64,000 nt of DNA from Fen-1258 sp964449775 (GTDB taxonomy: Bacteria; Bacteroidota; Ignavibacteria; Ignavibacteriales; Melioribacteraceae). The notes under the pieces are model-generated. The model did no database searches. It worked only from the letters and a program-made list of their open reading frames with translations, and was not told where the DNA came from. How positions within the stretch are numbered: the first letter of the stretch is position 1; every line of letters begins with the position of its first letter. Made by a program: the position numbers and the translations under genes. This document shows, piece after piece, positions 1 through 8,140 of this stretch. The stretch covers positions 1 through 64,000 of the forward strand of contig CAYVBQ010000009.1 of assembly GCA_964449775.1 (NCBI GenBank), written 5' to 3'.

Positions 1-1
1 C

Positions 2-406
2 TCCTGCTTCATTAGTAATACTAGAAAGTGTGTACGATGTTGTGCTATTTATGAGTTAATTCTTAGCGGCATTCAAAGAAAGAAATATGAGATGATAGTT
101 TCACCTGTCCATTTTAAAGAAATTGAAAGCATAGAAGATATCCGGGAAAAGGTTCAAGTACTTCAGCTTTTATCTGTTCATGGTAGCCGACAAAATTATG
201 ATTTTGATAAAGTCAGAAATCGAGCTGAACAACTAATTTCCTTTAATTTCGGAATAGCTGATGCGGTTCATTTAGCTTTTGCAGAACAATCATCAGATTA
301 TTTTATTACCTGCGATGATAAACTTATTAAGCGAACGAGAAAAACCAAACTCGATATAGAAGTAAACAATCCTATTGAATTTTGTATAAAAGAGGAATTA
401 AAATGA
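2..406 (+). CDS. PIN-domain protein, 5' end outside the window
   Basis: The frame is open from base 2 to the TGA at 404-406, so the N-terminus lies outside the window. PIN domains are metal-dependent RNases, often toxins of toxin-antitoxin modules. The C-terminal half carries the usual pattern: GIADAVHLAFAE (second acidic cluster), then DYFITCDDKLIKR (third acidic cluster). The first conserved Asp is not visible because of the truncation. The next gene starts in the stop codon (ATGA overlap at 403-406), so the two are translationally coupled. An internal ATG at 92 exists but would cut into the fold, so it is unlikely to be the real start. The family call is fairly firm; the toxin role is inference. 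Confidence 0.7.
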   Translation, partial: SCFISNTRKCVRCCAIYELILSGIQRKKYEMIVSPVHFKEIESIEDIREKVQVLQLLSVHGSRQNYDFDKVRNRAEQLISFNFGIADAVHLAFAEQSSDYFITCDDKLIKRTRKTKLDIEVNNPIEFCIKEELK

Positions 407-639
407 GTCAAAGCGAATATATCAACGAAGAAGAATTATTTAACAAAGCAATAAGATTATTAACTGAAAAGTTAGGACCATTAGAAACAAGCCGTTTCCT
501 TTCTCTTGCTGGGAAGAGGAGAATGGAATCAGTTAAACGGCATCGTCAGTGGCAGAATAACTTAGATAAAGAAAAATTTTTCAAATCAGTTTTAAGTAAC
601 TCATCTTACGTGAAATATGAAAGAGAGTCTGTAAAATAA
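403..639 (+). CDS. Small protein coupled to the PIN protein, possible antitoxin or partner
   Basis: This encodes 78 residues. The ATG at 403 overlaps the PIN gene stop and has an AGAGGA ribosome site at 391-396, which decides the start over the upstream in-frame ATG at 382. The product is charged and predicted mostly helical (EEELFNKAIRLLTEKLGPLETSRFLSL, followed by a basic stretch). No family is recognised with certainty. Position and coupling suggest a partner of the PIN RNase, but antitoxins are more often encoded upstream of their toxins, so the role is open. Confidence 0.55.
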   Translation: MSQSEYINEEELFNKAIRLLTEKLGPLETSRFLSLAGKRRMESVKRHRQWQNNLDKEKFFKSVLSNSSYVKYERESVK

Positions 640-654
640 TTTTCACTTCTTAAA

Positions 655-686
655 AACCTTGAGGGTTTATAGAAACCCTCAAGGTT
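655..686. repeat. Perfect 14-bp inverted repeat behind the PIN pair
   Basis: The arms at 655-668 (AACCTTGAGGGTTT) and 673-686 are perfect reverse complements around the loop ATAG. There is no T-run after it, so a simple intrinsic terminator is doubtful, although a 14-bp hairpin would form in RNA. A related palindrome (AACCTTCGAGGTT) lies at 2117-2164, which points to a dispersed palindromic repeat. Confidence 0.7.
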
Positions 687-779
687 ATCATTATGAATCA
701 AGTCAATTCGGCTGCGGCGATGTGGGCGGTGTTTCTTTTGGCGTTGGTGCAGCCGGACTGCCAGGCAAAAGATACTGTT

Positions 780-1020
780 GCAGCTTTGCAAAATTATCCC
801 AACCCATTCAATCCAAGCACAACAATTAAATTCTCAATTCGTAACTCTAAAGGTCTATGATATGCTTGGAAGAGAAGTAACAACACTTGTAAATGAAGGA
901 AAGCCCGCCGGTAATTACGAAGTAAAATTTAACGGCAATGGTTTAGCAAGTGGAACTTATTTTTATCAAATTAGAGCAGGTGATTTTATTTTAACAAAAA
1001 AACTTGTACTGCTCAAATAA
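780..1020 (+). pseudogene. Broken T9SS C-terminal sorting domain
   Basis: One frame reads AALQNYPNPFNPSTTIKFSI up to about 840 and then hits TGA at 858-860. Another frame, from about 841, continues with LKVYDMLGREVTTLVNEG and ends GDFILTKKLVLLK at 1020. Together they form one normal type A T9SS sorting domain of about 80 residues, split by a frameshift near 838-850. No upstream body of a secreted protein is visible (640-779 has no credible coding frame), so this is the tail of a deleted or decayed secreted protein. A sequencing error could explain the frameshift but not the missing body. Confidence 0.75.
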
Positions 1021-1035
1021 TGTTTCCAACATAAA

Positions 1036-1064
1036 AAATCCCTCTGATTAAGAGGGATTTTTTT
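1036..1064 (+). terminator. Rho-independent terminator
   Basis: The stem AAATCCCTCT (1036-1045) pairs perfectly with AGAGGGATTT (1051-1060) around GATTA and is followed by TTTT. It sits 15 bases behind the stop of the broken T9SS domain. Confidence 0.85.
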
Positions 1065-1304
1065 GTAACTTTTCATAACTTTCATAGCGTATTCACTGCA
1101 TCTTTCAAATTCTATTGCCGGAAGTGGGCAGGCCCGCCAGAAAGATCCGTCAAAAAACTGCCGGGCAAGTTTGAGTTGTTGCCAAATTTCTTCCATAGTT
1201 CTTGCAAATTTCCCCGCGACTCAATAGAAGTTGTTAAGGATACCTTTAAGAATTATGCAGAAAAACTAAATTGCAGAACCAAGTAAAAATATTCCGGTAC
1301 ATAG
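1065..1304. other. Intergenic region, no gene recognised
   Basis: Together with 640-779 this is non-coding sequence with only repeats and remnants. A minus-strand open frame covers 966-1196, but it runs through the terminator and matches nothing I recognise. The GC-rich patch at 1123-1163 looks like inserted repeat sequence. No promoter stands out for the hydrolase gene at 1305. Confidence 0.4.
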
Positions 1305-1952
1305 ATGCTTAAAATTCAGCGATACGTATTCAGTCCGTTTTCCGAGAACACTTACATAATTTGGGATGATGATTCGAAAGAAGGTGCAATAATTGACCCC
1401 GGATGTTATGACTCTAAGGAGAGGGAAGCAGTTGATGATTTTATTTATAACAATTCGATCAGGCTAATTTATCTTGTCAATACCCATTGTCATATCGATC
1501 ACATATTTGGAAACGCATTTATTAAACAGAAATATAATCCTATCTATCTTGCACCGGAGAAAGATGTCTTTATGCTAGACTTGATGATCGATACAGCTAA
1601 GAATTACAGAGTTGAGTTCACACCATCACCTAAACCTGATCAGTTCATTTCTGAAGATGTTGAATTTGTTCTGGGTAGACTAAAAGGTAAATTTATTTTT
1701 ACACCGGGACATACACCCGGCGAATTTTGTCTTTATTTCCAAACAGAAAAAGTCTGCTTTACCGGAGATGTACTATTCAATGGAAGTATCGGTCGCACCG
1801 ATCTATGGGGCGGGAATTATGATAAATTAATTGAATCAATACAAACCAAATTGCTTACATTGCCAAATGAAGTTGTAGTTTATCCGGGTCATGAGTCACG
1901 AACCACAATCGGAGATGAAAAAAAATACAACTCTTTTCTGAAAACTTCTTAA
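1305..1952 (+). CDS. Metallo-beta-lactamase-fold hydrolase, glyoxalase II-like
   Basis: The product is a 215-residue cytoplasmic protein of the glyoxalase-II-like branch of the MBL fold, which hydrolyses thioesters or related bonds at a dinuclear metal site. All metal ligands are visible: THCHIDH with H61, H63, D65 and H66; TPGHTPGE with H136; TGDVLF with D155; and YPGHE with H196. The GRTDL segment after D155 is typical of the family. The length fits the short MBL hydrolases without the C-terminal substrate domain of true glyoxalase II, so the natural substrate is unknown. The TAA stop forms part of the target duplication of the mobile element that follows directly. Confidence 0.85.
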   Translation: MLKIQRYVFSPFSENTYIIWDDDSKEGAIIDPGCYDSKEREAVDDFIYNNSIRLIYLVNTHCHIDHIFGNAFIKQKYNPIYLAPEKDVFMLDLMIDTAKNYRVEFTPSPKPDQFISEDVEFVLGRLKGKFIFTPGHTPGEFCLYFQTEKVCFTGDVLFNGSIGRTDLWGGNYDKLIESIQTKLLTLPNEVVVYPGHESRTTIGDEKKYNSFLKTS

Positions 1953-2241
1953 GAGTATCTCTAATAAATATATTTTAAAAAATAGAACACAGATAAAACT
2001 GATTCACCCCATGGAATAATTTAAAAATATAATTGTTTCAAAGACACAAATGCTATTCCACGTTGTGATAGACTTGCCTACCGAGCCTGTTGCACAACGC
2101 AAATTCTGTAAAACAAAACCTTCGAGGTTGACACATCGTCGGTGGTATGATAACCTCGAAGGTTGCTTACCGACTTCTGCAACAGCCTCAACCGGCAGGC
2201 AGATTATCACAGATTAGCTTTTGAAGTTATTAGAGATACCC
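1953..2241. mobile_element. MITE-like element, long copy with nested palindromes
   Basis: The 16-bp ends GAGTATCTCTAATAAA (1953-1968) and GTTATTAGAGATACCC (2226-2241) are inverted repeats matching at 14 of 16 positions. TTAA flanks both sides (1949-1952 and 2242-2245), a 4-bp target duplication. Beyond the ends, the flanking parts AAAAAATAGAACACAGATAAA and CACAGATTAGCTTTTGAAG match the 98-bp copy at 34801-34898. The middle (about 2010-2195) is extra here and holds further inverted repeats. No transposase is encoded, so the element would be mobilised in trans. It accounts for most of the 361-bp gap between the hydrolase and the ABC permease. Confidence 0.75.
2117..2164. repeat. Inverted repeat nested in the MITE-like element
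   Basis: AACCTTCGAGGTT at 2117-2129 and its perfect reverse complement at 2152-2164 enclose a 22-base loop. A wider, imperfect pair flanks it (CTTGCCTACCGAGCCTGTTGCA near 2073 against TGCAACAGCCTCAACCGGCAGG near 2177). It resembles the palindrome at 655-686. Confidence 0.6.
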
Positions 2242-2313
2242 TTAATTTGATTTAGCCGTTATCAATAGATATATTGTTTCAAGAAATCAAAGAATAAAAA
2301 CCATCTTAATATT

Positions 2314-3069
2314 ATGATCAAAGAAAACAGTTCTGCAAAAAATAGCTTCGTATTATTTATTACACTTCTTTTTGTCTATATAGTTTTGTTTGAATTTATT
2401 CTTCCGGTTAACAAAATTCTTCCAAGACCAAGTCTATTAGCTGAATCGTTTCTTCATATCTGGAGAGATTATAATCTCATCTATGCTTTTACAATTTCCA
2501 CAACCGTCATTTATCTGATGTTAATGCTCGGGTTCTTCTTTGTTTATATTCGTATCGCATGGCTGATGAAAGTATTCGTGGAATTAGAAGCCACCATTCT
2601 TTCATTCCGATTATTCAGATACTTACCGGCATTTTTCTTTGCTGTTATTTTTAATTTGTGGTTCGATGATAAGTTGTTAGGTGAATTCATTTTTGCTTTA
2701 CTTCTCGTACTATTCTTAATGTCAAAAAAACTATTCGAAGAATCAAAGAATGTAAAAGAAGAGTACCTTCTTGTGGCTCGCAATCTTAATTTGACACCAG
2801 GCGACATTTATGAAGATGTTTTCTGGAAATCCTCACTTCCGATTCTTTCCGAATATGTTAAACAGATTCATTATTACTTGTGGGTATTAGTTCTGGTTTA
2901 TGAATTTATTGGCAATTCTTATGGAATTGGATCTATATACCGCATCGCTCTCGCCTACAATGATTTCACTGCATTGTTTACATTAGCTCTTATGATTGCT
3001 TTGTTGATTTGGTTTGGCAACTATTTAATCGGGGCGATTCAAAATAAATTAATTCATTGGACTGCATAA
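2314..3069 (+). CDS. ABC transporter permease, SsuC/TauC-like
   Basis: The product is a 251-residue inner-membrane protein with about six hydrophobic segments. The N-terminal pattern (a first membrane helix, then ILPRPSLLAES) is that of permeases of the nitrate/sulfonate/taurine type, where a P-S-P-like segment follows the first helix. A cytoplasmic loop near residues 155-175 (LVARNLNLTPGDIYEDVFWKSSLP) takes the place of the coupling EAA loop, with A, L and LP retained but the usual Gly missing. The ATPase gene starts 2 bases after the stop. No substrate-binding protein gene is nearby, so the substrate is unknown. Confidence 0.7.
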   Translation: MIKENSSAKNSFVLFITLLFVYIVLFEFILPVNKILPRPSLLAESFLHIWRDYNLIYAFTISTTVIYLMLMLGFFFVYIRIAWLMKVFVELEATILSFRLFRYLPAFFFAVIFNLWFDDKLLGEFIFALLLVLFLMSKKLFEESKNVKEEYLLVARNLNLTPGDIYEDVFWKSSLPILSEYVKQIHYYLWVLVLVYEFIGNSYGIGSIYRIALAYNDFTALFTLALMIALLIWFGNYLIGAIQNKLIHWTA

Positions 3070-3071
3070 GA

Positions 3072-3818
3072 ATGATTGAGATTAAAAATCTTTCAAAAGA
3101 ATATTCTTCCGATATTGGAGTAAAAGCAATTGAATTAAAGAATATTTCATTCATACTTCTTGACGGTAAAATAACATCAATCATCGCTCCACCCGGTTCA
3201 GGAAAATCAGTACTTCTCAAAATTATTTCGGGTTTGGAAGAACAATCCTCAGGTGATATAGAAAATCCAGCCAATGAAAAAATAATTTACATTCCATCAG
3301 AACCTTCATCATTCACTTGGTTAAATGTTCATGAAAACGTGAAGTTCGGACTTTATAAATGGGATGAAAAACAAATTAAAGAACTTATCAATTTAGTTGG
3401 CTTGGAAGGTTATGAAAAATTTTATCCAGACAACAAAAGTTTAGGATTCCGTTTTCGAATTGCACTTGCACGTTCTCTGGCAAATAATCCGTCTGCGATT
3501 CTATTAGATGAACCATTCAATAAAATGGATGTTCAAACAAAGCATGAGATCTACTCTCTTATTAGAGAAGTAAGTAAAGTGAGAAACGCAACCTTTCTTC
3601 TCGCAACATCAAATCTGACTGAAGCACTCTTCTTATCTGATAAAATCTACTTAATGAAAGAGAATCCCGCTGAAATTATTTCTGATCTTGATGTTGATCT
3701 TCCTTCTGAACGTAATCATGCAATTTATTCATCGGATAAATTTAATTTGCTCAGAACTCAAATTGAAAACTCCTTCAACCGGGTTGAATCTCAAAAATTG
3801 TTTAACCTCTCTATTTAA
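3072..3818 (+). CDS. ABC transporter ATP-binding protein with degenerate motifs
   Basis: This 248-residue protein pairs with the permease just upstream. I prefer ATG 3072 (MIEIKNL) over TTG 3057, which lies inside the permease gene. Walker A is APPGSGKS (K45; the usual first Gly is Ala) and Walker B is AILLDEP with catalytic E147 present. Other motifs are unusual. The Q-loop Gln is Ser (IPSEP, residue 76). The signature LSGGQ is replaced by KSLGF (122-126). The H-loop His is Ser (ATSNLTEAL, residue 180). A full set of such changes is known from ATPase subunits with low or altered activity. A decayed gene is possible, but the reading frame is intact. Confidence 0.75.
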   Translation: MIEIKNLSKEYSSDIGVKAIELKNISFILLDGKITSIIAPPGSGKSVLLKIISGLEEQSSGDIENPANEKIIYIPSEPSSFTWLNVHENVKFGLYKWDEKQIKELINLVGLEGYEKFYPDNKSLGFRFRIALARSLANNPSAILLDEPFNKMDVQTKHEIYSLIREVSKVRNATFLLATSNLTEALFLSDKIYLMKENPAEIISDLDVDLPSERNHAIYSSDKFNLLRTQIENSFNRVESQKLFNLSI

Positions 3819-3832
3819 CTGGATTTGCATCT

Positions 3833-5377
3833 ATGAAAGAAAAAATAGACAGATTAGAAAAGCTGAGAATTGAAGCTCAACAGGGTGGCGGCACTGAAAG
3901 AATTAAATCCCAGCACAAAAAAGGAAAACTTACCGCACGAGAGCGAATACAACTTCTTGTTGATGAAGGAACATTTCAAGAAGTGGACATGTTTGTTAAA
4001 CATCGCTCCACTGATTTCGGATTAGAGAATCAAAAATTTCCGGGTGATGGTGTTGTTACCGGCTTCGCCAAAATTAATGGAAGGCAAGTAGCTCTGTTTA
4101 GTCAAGATTTTACAGTTTTCGGCGGATCGCTCTCCGAATCTCACGCAGAAAAAATTTGTAAAGTGATGGATATGGCGATGAAGATTGGTATTCCTGTAAT
4201 TGGACTAAATGATTCCGGTGGCGCTAGAATTCAAGAAGGTGTCGTCAGTCTTGGTGGTTATGCAGATATCTTCCTGCGTAATACATTAGCTTCCGGAGTG
4301 ATACCGCAGATATCGGCAATACTCGGTCCTTGTGCAGGGGGTGCTGTTTATTCTCCGGCAATTACCGATTTTGTCTTTATGGTAAAACACACCAGTCATA
4401 TGTTTGTTACCGGTCCAAATGTAGTTAAAACTGTTACCCATGAAGAAGTGAGTTTTGAAGATCTTGGCGGTGCTGAAACTCACGCCTCTAAAAGTGGAGT
4501 TGCACACTTTGTTTACGATAGTGAAGTTGAAGTACTAGAAAATTTACGAAAGCTGATTAGTTTTCTTCCTCTTAATTGGAAGGATTTTCCACCTGAAAAA
4601 GAATTTGATTTTAGTAAAGATCTGGAAGAAATAAAGTTAGATACAATCATTCCGGATAATCCAAATAAGCCATACGATATGAGAGAAATTATTTCATTGC
4701 TTCTTGATGACAGTGATTTTCTGGAGGTACATGAAAATTACGCTCAAAATATCATTGTAGGTTTTGGCAGAGTAGGTGGCGTTTCAGTAGGAATTGTTGC
4801 AAATCAACCACAAGTATTAGCCGGTGTTTTGGATATTAATTCTTCAGTGAAAGGTGCACGCTTCATTCGTTTTTGTGATGCTTTTAATATTCCTCTTCTT
4901 GTTTTAGAAGATGTACCGGGATTTTTACCCGGCACAGAACAAGAGTGGAATGGAATCATCCGGCATGGCTCTAAGCTGCTTTTTGCATTCTGTGAAGCTA
5001 CAGTGCCAAAAGTGACGGTTATAGTTCGTAAAGCTTACGGCGGTGCTTATGATGTGATGAATTCTAAGCACATTCGAGGTGATTTTAATTTTGCCTGGCC
5101 TAGTGCAGAGATTGCAGTTATGGGACCCAAAGGAGCTGTCCAAATCATTTTCAAGAAAGAAATTGCTGCGGCAGATAATCCCGATGAAAAATTGAATGAG
5201 AAACTGTCAGAATATGTAGAAAAATTTACTAATCCTTACATTGCTGCAGAACGTGGTTACATTGACGAAGTTATTATACCAAGAGAAACGAGAATAAAAA
5301 TTGTGCAAGCATTCCAGCTTCTAAAAACAAAAGTAGATATGAATCCGAAAAAGAAGCATTGTAATATTCCACTTTGA
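3833..5377 (+). CDS. Acyl-CoA carboxylase carboxyltransferase (beta) subunit, propionyl-CoA type
   Basis: The product has 514 residues, the usual length of propionyl-CoA carboxylase beta chains, and carries two crotonase-like domains. The N-terminal half has SQDFTVFGGSLSESHAEKI and the acyl-CoA oxyanion motif SGGARIQEGV, then GPCAGGAVYSPA. The C-terminal half has the carboxybiotin-side motif EDVPGFLPGTEQE and RKAYGGAYDVM. The enzyme transfers carboxylate from biotin to propionyl-CoA (or a related acyl-CoA) and needs a biotin carboxylase and carrier, which are not in the window. The same fold also serves methylmalonyl-CoA decarboxylases. ATG 3833 lies 14 bases behind the ABC ATPase; there is no terminator between them. 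Confidence 0.9.
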   Translation: MKEKIDRLEKLRIEAQQGGGTERIKSQHKKGKLTARERIQLLVDEGTFQEVDMFVKHRSTDFGLENQKFPGDGVVTGFAKINGRQVALFSQDFTVFGGSLSESHAEKICKVMDMAMKIGIPVIGLNDSGGARIQEGVVSLGGYADIFLRNTLASGVIPQISAILGPCAGGAVYSPAITDFVFMVKHTSHMFVTGPNVVKTVTHEEVSFEDLGGAETHASKSGVAHFVYDSEVEVLENLRKLISFLPLNWKDFPPEKEFDFSKDLEEIKLDTIIPDNPNKPYDMREIISLLLDDSDFLEVHENYAQNIIVGFGRVGGVSVGIVANQPQVLAGVLDINSSVKGARFIRFCDAFNIPLLVLEDVPGFLPGTEQEWNGIIRHGSKLLFAFCEATVPKVTVIVRKAYGGAYDVMNSKHIRGDFNFAWPSAEIAVMGPKGAVQIIFKKEIAAADNPDEKLNEKLSEYVEKFTNPYIAAERGYIDEVIIPRETRIKIVQAFQLLKTKVDMNPKKKHCNIPL

Positions 5378-5438
5378 TTTATTTAAAACCTAACTCATTT
5401 ATTTACATACACTAAACAAGTCCAATATCATAAATAAC

Positions 5439-5467
5439 TTGACAATCCGTTGATAACGGATTAAATT
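5439..5467 (+). promoter_or_regulatory. Promoter TTGACA-N17-TAAATT
   Basis: TTGACA (5439-5444) and TAAATT (5462-5467) are separated by exactly 17 bases, upstream of the LysM transglycosylase gene. The expected start of transcription is near 5474, leaving a leader of about 25 bases before the GTG at 5498. Confidence 0.7.
5444..5462. promoter_or_regulatory. Perfect inverted repeat inside the promoter spacer, likely operator
   Basis: AATCCGTT (5444-5451), GAT, AACGGATT (5455-5462) form a perfect 8-3-8 palindrome that fills the space between the -35 and -10 boxes. A dimeric repressor bound here would block RNA polymerase. The regulator is unknown. Confidence 0.6.
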
Positions 5468-5497
5468 GCGCCCAAAATTTAAGCAAACGGAGTCTGT

Positions 5498-8116
5498 GTG
5501 AAAAAAATGCTATTCCTACCGATAGCTTTGTTCGTTATCATTTTTATCTCCTCATGTAGTAGTTATCAACCATCAGCAAAATTCACAGACTCAATCCCCA
5601 CAGACACACTTAAAAATGTTGAAGCACCTTTTTCAAGGATGAATGAACTGTTGGAAAGTGCTCGAAAAGATTATGTGAGTGCATTATATCAACAGAAATT
5701 GGGATTTAAGGTTGAAACACTCAACTATTATGAATCTGCATTGTCCACGATCAATAAACTCAGTTATTACCCGGACATCGAAGTAAACACTCCTTATTCT
5801 GAATTGGAAAGTTCTATCGTTGAAGATTATCAAAAGTTCATTGAGAGTTTAGAAGAGTTACCTGAAAATGCATCCATTAATGCGTTTGAAGAATGGATGA
5901 ATAAAAAAATTCCGGATGTCATTCAAGAGGACGACAGTGCTGATGTAAAGATTGATACTGGTCCTACCACTACCGTAGTTGTTGGAGATTTTCCTTTGGA
6001 AGTTAATCGTTATGTTGAACAATACATCGAATATTTTACAGGGAAGGGAAGAAATTATATTGAAAGTTGGCTTTCACGTTCCGGCAAATATTTTCCGTTA
6101 ATGGCAAGAGTATTTTTCGAAGAAAAAGTCCCTCAACAATTGATTTATTTAAGTATGATCGAGAGTGGTTTAAATCCAAAAGCCCGCTCATGGGCTAAAG
6201 CAGTTGGTCTTTGGCAGTTTATTCGCGGAACTGCCCGCCTTTATGATTTGAATGTTAGTTTTAATATTGATGAAAGAAAAGACCCGGAGAAATCGACTTA
6301 CGCTGCAGCAAGACATTTAAGAGATCTTTATTCCTCATTAGGTGATTGGTATTTAGCTCTCGCAGCATATAACAGCGGTGAAGGAAGAGTACGAAAAGCT
6401 ATGAGAAGATCGGGCTCTCGTGATTTCTGGCAGATTCGTCCATATTTACCAAGAGAAACTCGAAACTACGTTCCACAATATATCGCGGCAACTCTTATCG
6501 CGAGTCGAGCTGAGCAATATGGTTTTACGAATATACAATTTGAAAAACCACATGAATATACAATCCATAGAATTGATGAGGCGATTGATCTTAGTATTTT
6601 AGCAAAGTGTGCCGGAATTAGTGTGGAACTTCTGCGCGATATGAATCCGGAACTTACGCAGAATAGTACTCCGCCAAATCATGATGGGGGATATCCGTTG
6701 CGAGTTCCCTCTAAGTCATACGATGCGTTTGTTCAGAATTTAAGCATTATTCCTGCTGATGCAAGAGTACTTTTTGTAACTCATACTGTTAAACGCGGTG
6801 AAAAATTATCCGATATTGCTTCAAAATATGATATCAGTATTTCAACACTAGCCGACGTGAATAGTCTTTCACCAAGCTCAAAATTAAAAACCGGTTTAGA
6901 GATAAAAATTCCGGTTTCAACTTTTAGCCCTGATGATCTGGCTGTTAACACAGACATACTTCCCGCGCTTGAGGAAGAGATAAAAACTTTAGATCAAAAT
7001 CCTTCATACAAACTTGAGATCAACAATAACACCGATGAAAATAAGTTCTCTAAAATTTATGCGAATATGGCTAACGATTCTATTAGTTTCACGGTTCCGG
7101 AAGGCAAATCAATTATTACATATGAGGTGAAAAGTAGAGATAATCTTATAGCAATTGGAGATCTTTTTAGTGTTCGAGTTTCTGATATTCGAAATTGGAA
7201 CAACTTACCTTACACATCAACTGTACGGGTTGGACAGGAACTTACCATAATTGTTCCTAATGATAAAGTTGAATACTTCTCTTCAATTAATAAGATGAGT
7301 GAAAGTGAAAAGAAGAATCTTCTGTTTGTTAATTCCGGTGATGCAGGTGTTGAACACAGAATATTGAATGGTGAAACTTTATCTAGTATTGCAATTAAAT
7401 ACGGTGTATCAGTTGCTAATCTTAGAAACTGGAATAATCTTAAGAGTGATCGTTTGGTTCGAGGTAAAAAATTGATGATCTATTCCGGGGATTATGGAAA
7501 AACCAGCAGCACCGGTTCATTGGCTAGTAATAGAACATCGAAATATAAGATTAGAAAAGGCGATTCTCTTGGTAAAATTGCTGTGAAATACGGTGTCACT
7601 ACTGCTCAGTTAAGAAAATGGAATAAACTCAGCACCAATAAAATCACAGCAGGGAATGTATTAGTTGTTCATGGGAAAGATTATGCTGCATCGTTAGGTG
7701 ATAATACAACTCGTAAAGATAGAAATGTTCTTCGTTATACTGTGAAAGATGGTGATACCATCGGCGAGATTGCCGAGATGTTCAAAGTCTCTGTGGCAGA
7801 TATTAAGCAATGGAATAAGCTTAGTAGTAACAAAATCGTTTTGGGAAAAACTATTGAAATATATTCCGATGTTGATCCATCCGCAAAAACTGTGAAATCA
7901 AAAAATAATGAGAATGTGAAATTTGGCAAGGTTGCGGAGATCAAGACCTTGAAGAATAAAAAAAGTGATAACAAAATTGTGCATGTAGTAAAAGAGGGTG
8001 AATCACTCTGGACGATCGCAAAAAATAATGATGTTCGTGTTTCAGATCTCATTGCATGGAATAATTTACCGAATGAACGTGTAAAAGTTGGACAGAAAAT
8101 AAAAATTCATAATTAG
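5498..8116 (+). CDS. LysM-repeat lytic transglycosylase lipoprotein (MltD-like)
   Basis: The start is GTG 5498, with an ACGGAG ribosome site about 6 bases upstream. The 872-residue product begins with a lipoprotein signal (ISSC lipobox, Cys near residue 20). A goose-lysozyme-like SLT domain spans about 200-330, with catalytic E222 in SMIESGLNP, then AVGLWQF and LALAAYNSGEGRV. Six LysM modules follow (about 430-475, 545-590, 625-665, 687-730, 748-790 and 828-872), each of the form V-KxGDxLxxIAxKYxVSxxxLxxWNNL. MltD-type proteins have one to four, so this is long. The enzyme cleaves peptidoglycan to 1,6-anhydro products from the periplasmic face. Transcription likely starts at the promoter with the internal palindrome. 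Confidence 0.92.
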   Translation: MKKMLFLPIALFVIIFISSCSSYQPSAKFTDSIPTDTLKNVEAPFSRMNELLESARKDYVSALYQQKLGFKVETLNYYESALSTINKLSYYPDIEVNTPYSELESSIVEDYQKFIESLEELPENASINAFEEWMNKKIPDVIQEDDSADVKIDTGPTTTVVVGDFPLEVNRYVEQYIEYFTGKGRNYIESWLSRSGKYFPLMARVFFEEKVPQQLIYLSMIESGLNPKARSWAKAVGLWQFIRGTARLYDLNVSFNIDERKDPEKSTYAAARHLRDLYSSLGDWYLALAAYNSGEGRVRKAMRRSGSRDFWQIRPYLPRETRNYVPQYIAATLIASRAEQYGFTNIQFEKPHEYTIHRIDEAIDLSILAKCAGISVELLRDMNPELTQNSTPPNHDGGYPLRVPSKSYDAFVQNLSIIPADARVLFVTHTVKRGEKLSDIASKYDISISTLADVNSLSPSSKLKTGLEIKIPVSTFSPDDLAVNTDILPALEEEIKTLDQNPSYKLEINNNTDENKFSKIYANMANDSISFTVPEGKSIITYEVKSRDNLIAIGDLFSVRVSDIRNWNNLPYTSTVRVGQELTIIVPNDKVEYFSSINKMSESEKKNLLFVNSGDAGVEHRILNGETLSSIAIKYGVSVANLRNWNNLKSDRLVRGKKLMIYSGDYGKTSSTGSLASNRTSKYKIRKGDSLGKIAVKYGVTTAQLRKWNKLSTNKITAGNVLVVHGKDYAASLGDNTTRKDRNVLRYTVKDGDTIGEIAEMFKVSVADIKQWNKLSSNKIVLGKTIEIYSDVDPSAKTVKSKNNENVKFGKVAEIKTLKNKKSDNKIVHVVKEGESLWTIAKNNDVRVSDLIAWNNLPNERVKVGQKIKIHN

Positions 8117-8140
8117 AATTTGTTCTTAACATATTAAAAA

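Noticed and set aside
655..686. Palindrome as terminator of the PIN pair
   Set aside because: The stem is perfect, but no T-run follows on either strand, so I list it as a repeat only.
966..1196. Minus-strand open frame of 76 codons
   Set aside because: It runs through the terminator hairpin and a GC-rich repeat patch, has no ribosome site and matches no family I know.
2004..2210. Minus-strand open frame inside the long MITE copy
   Set aside because: Its sequence is explained by the element and nested palindromes; the short copy lacks it.
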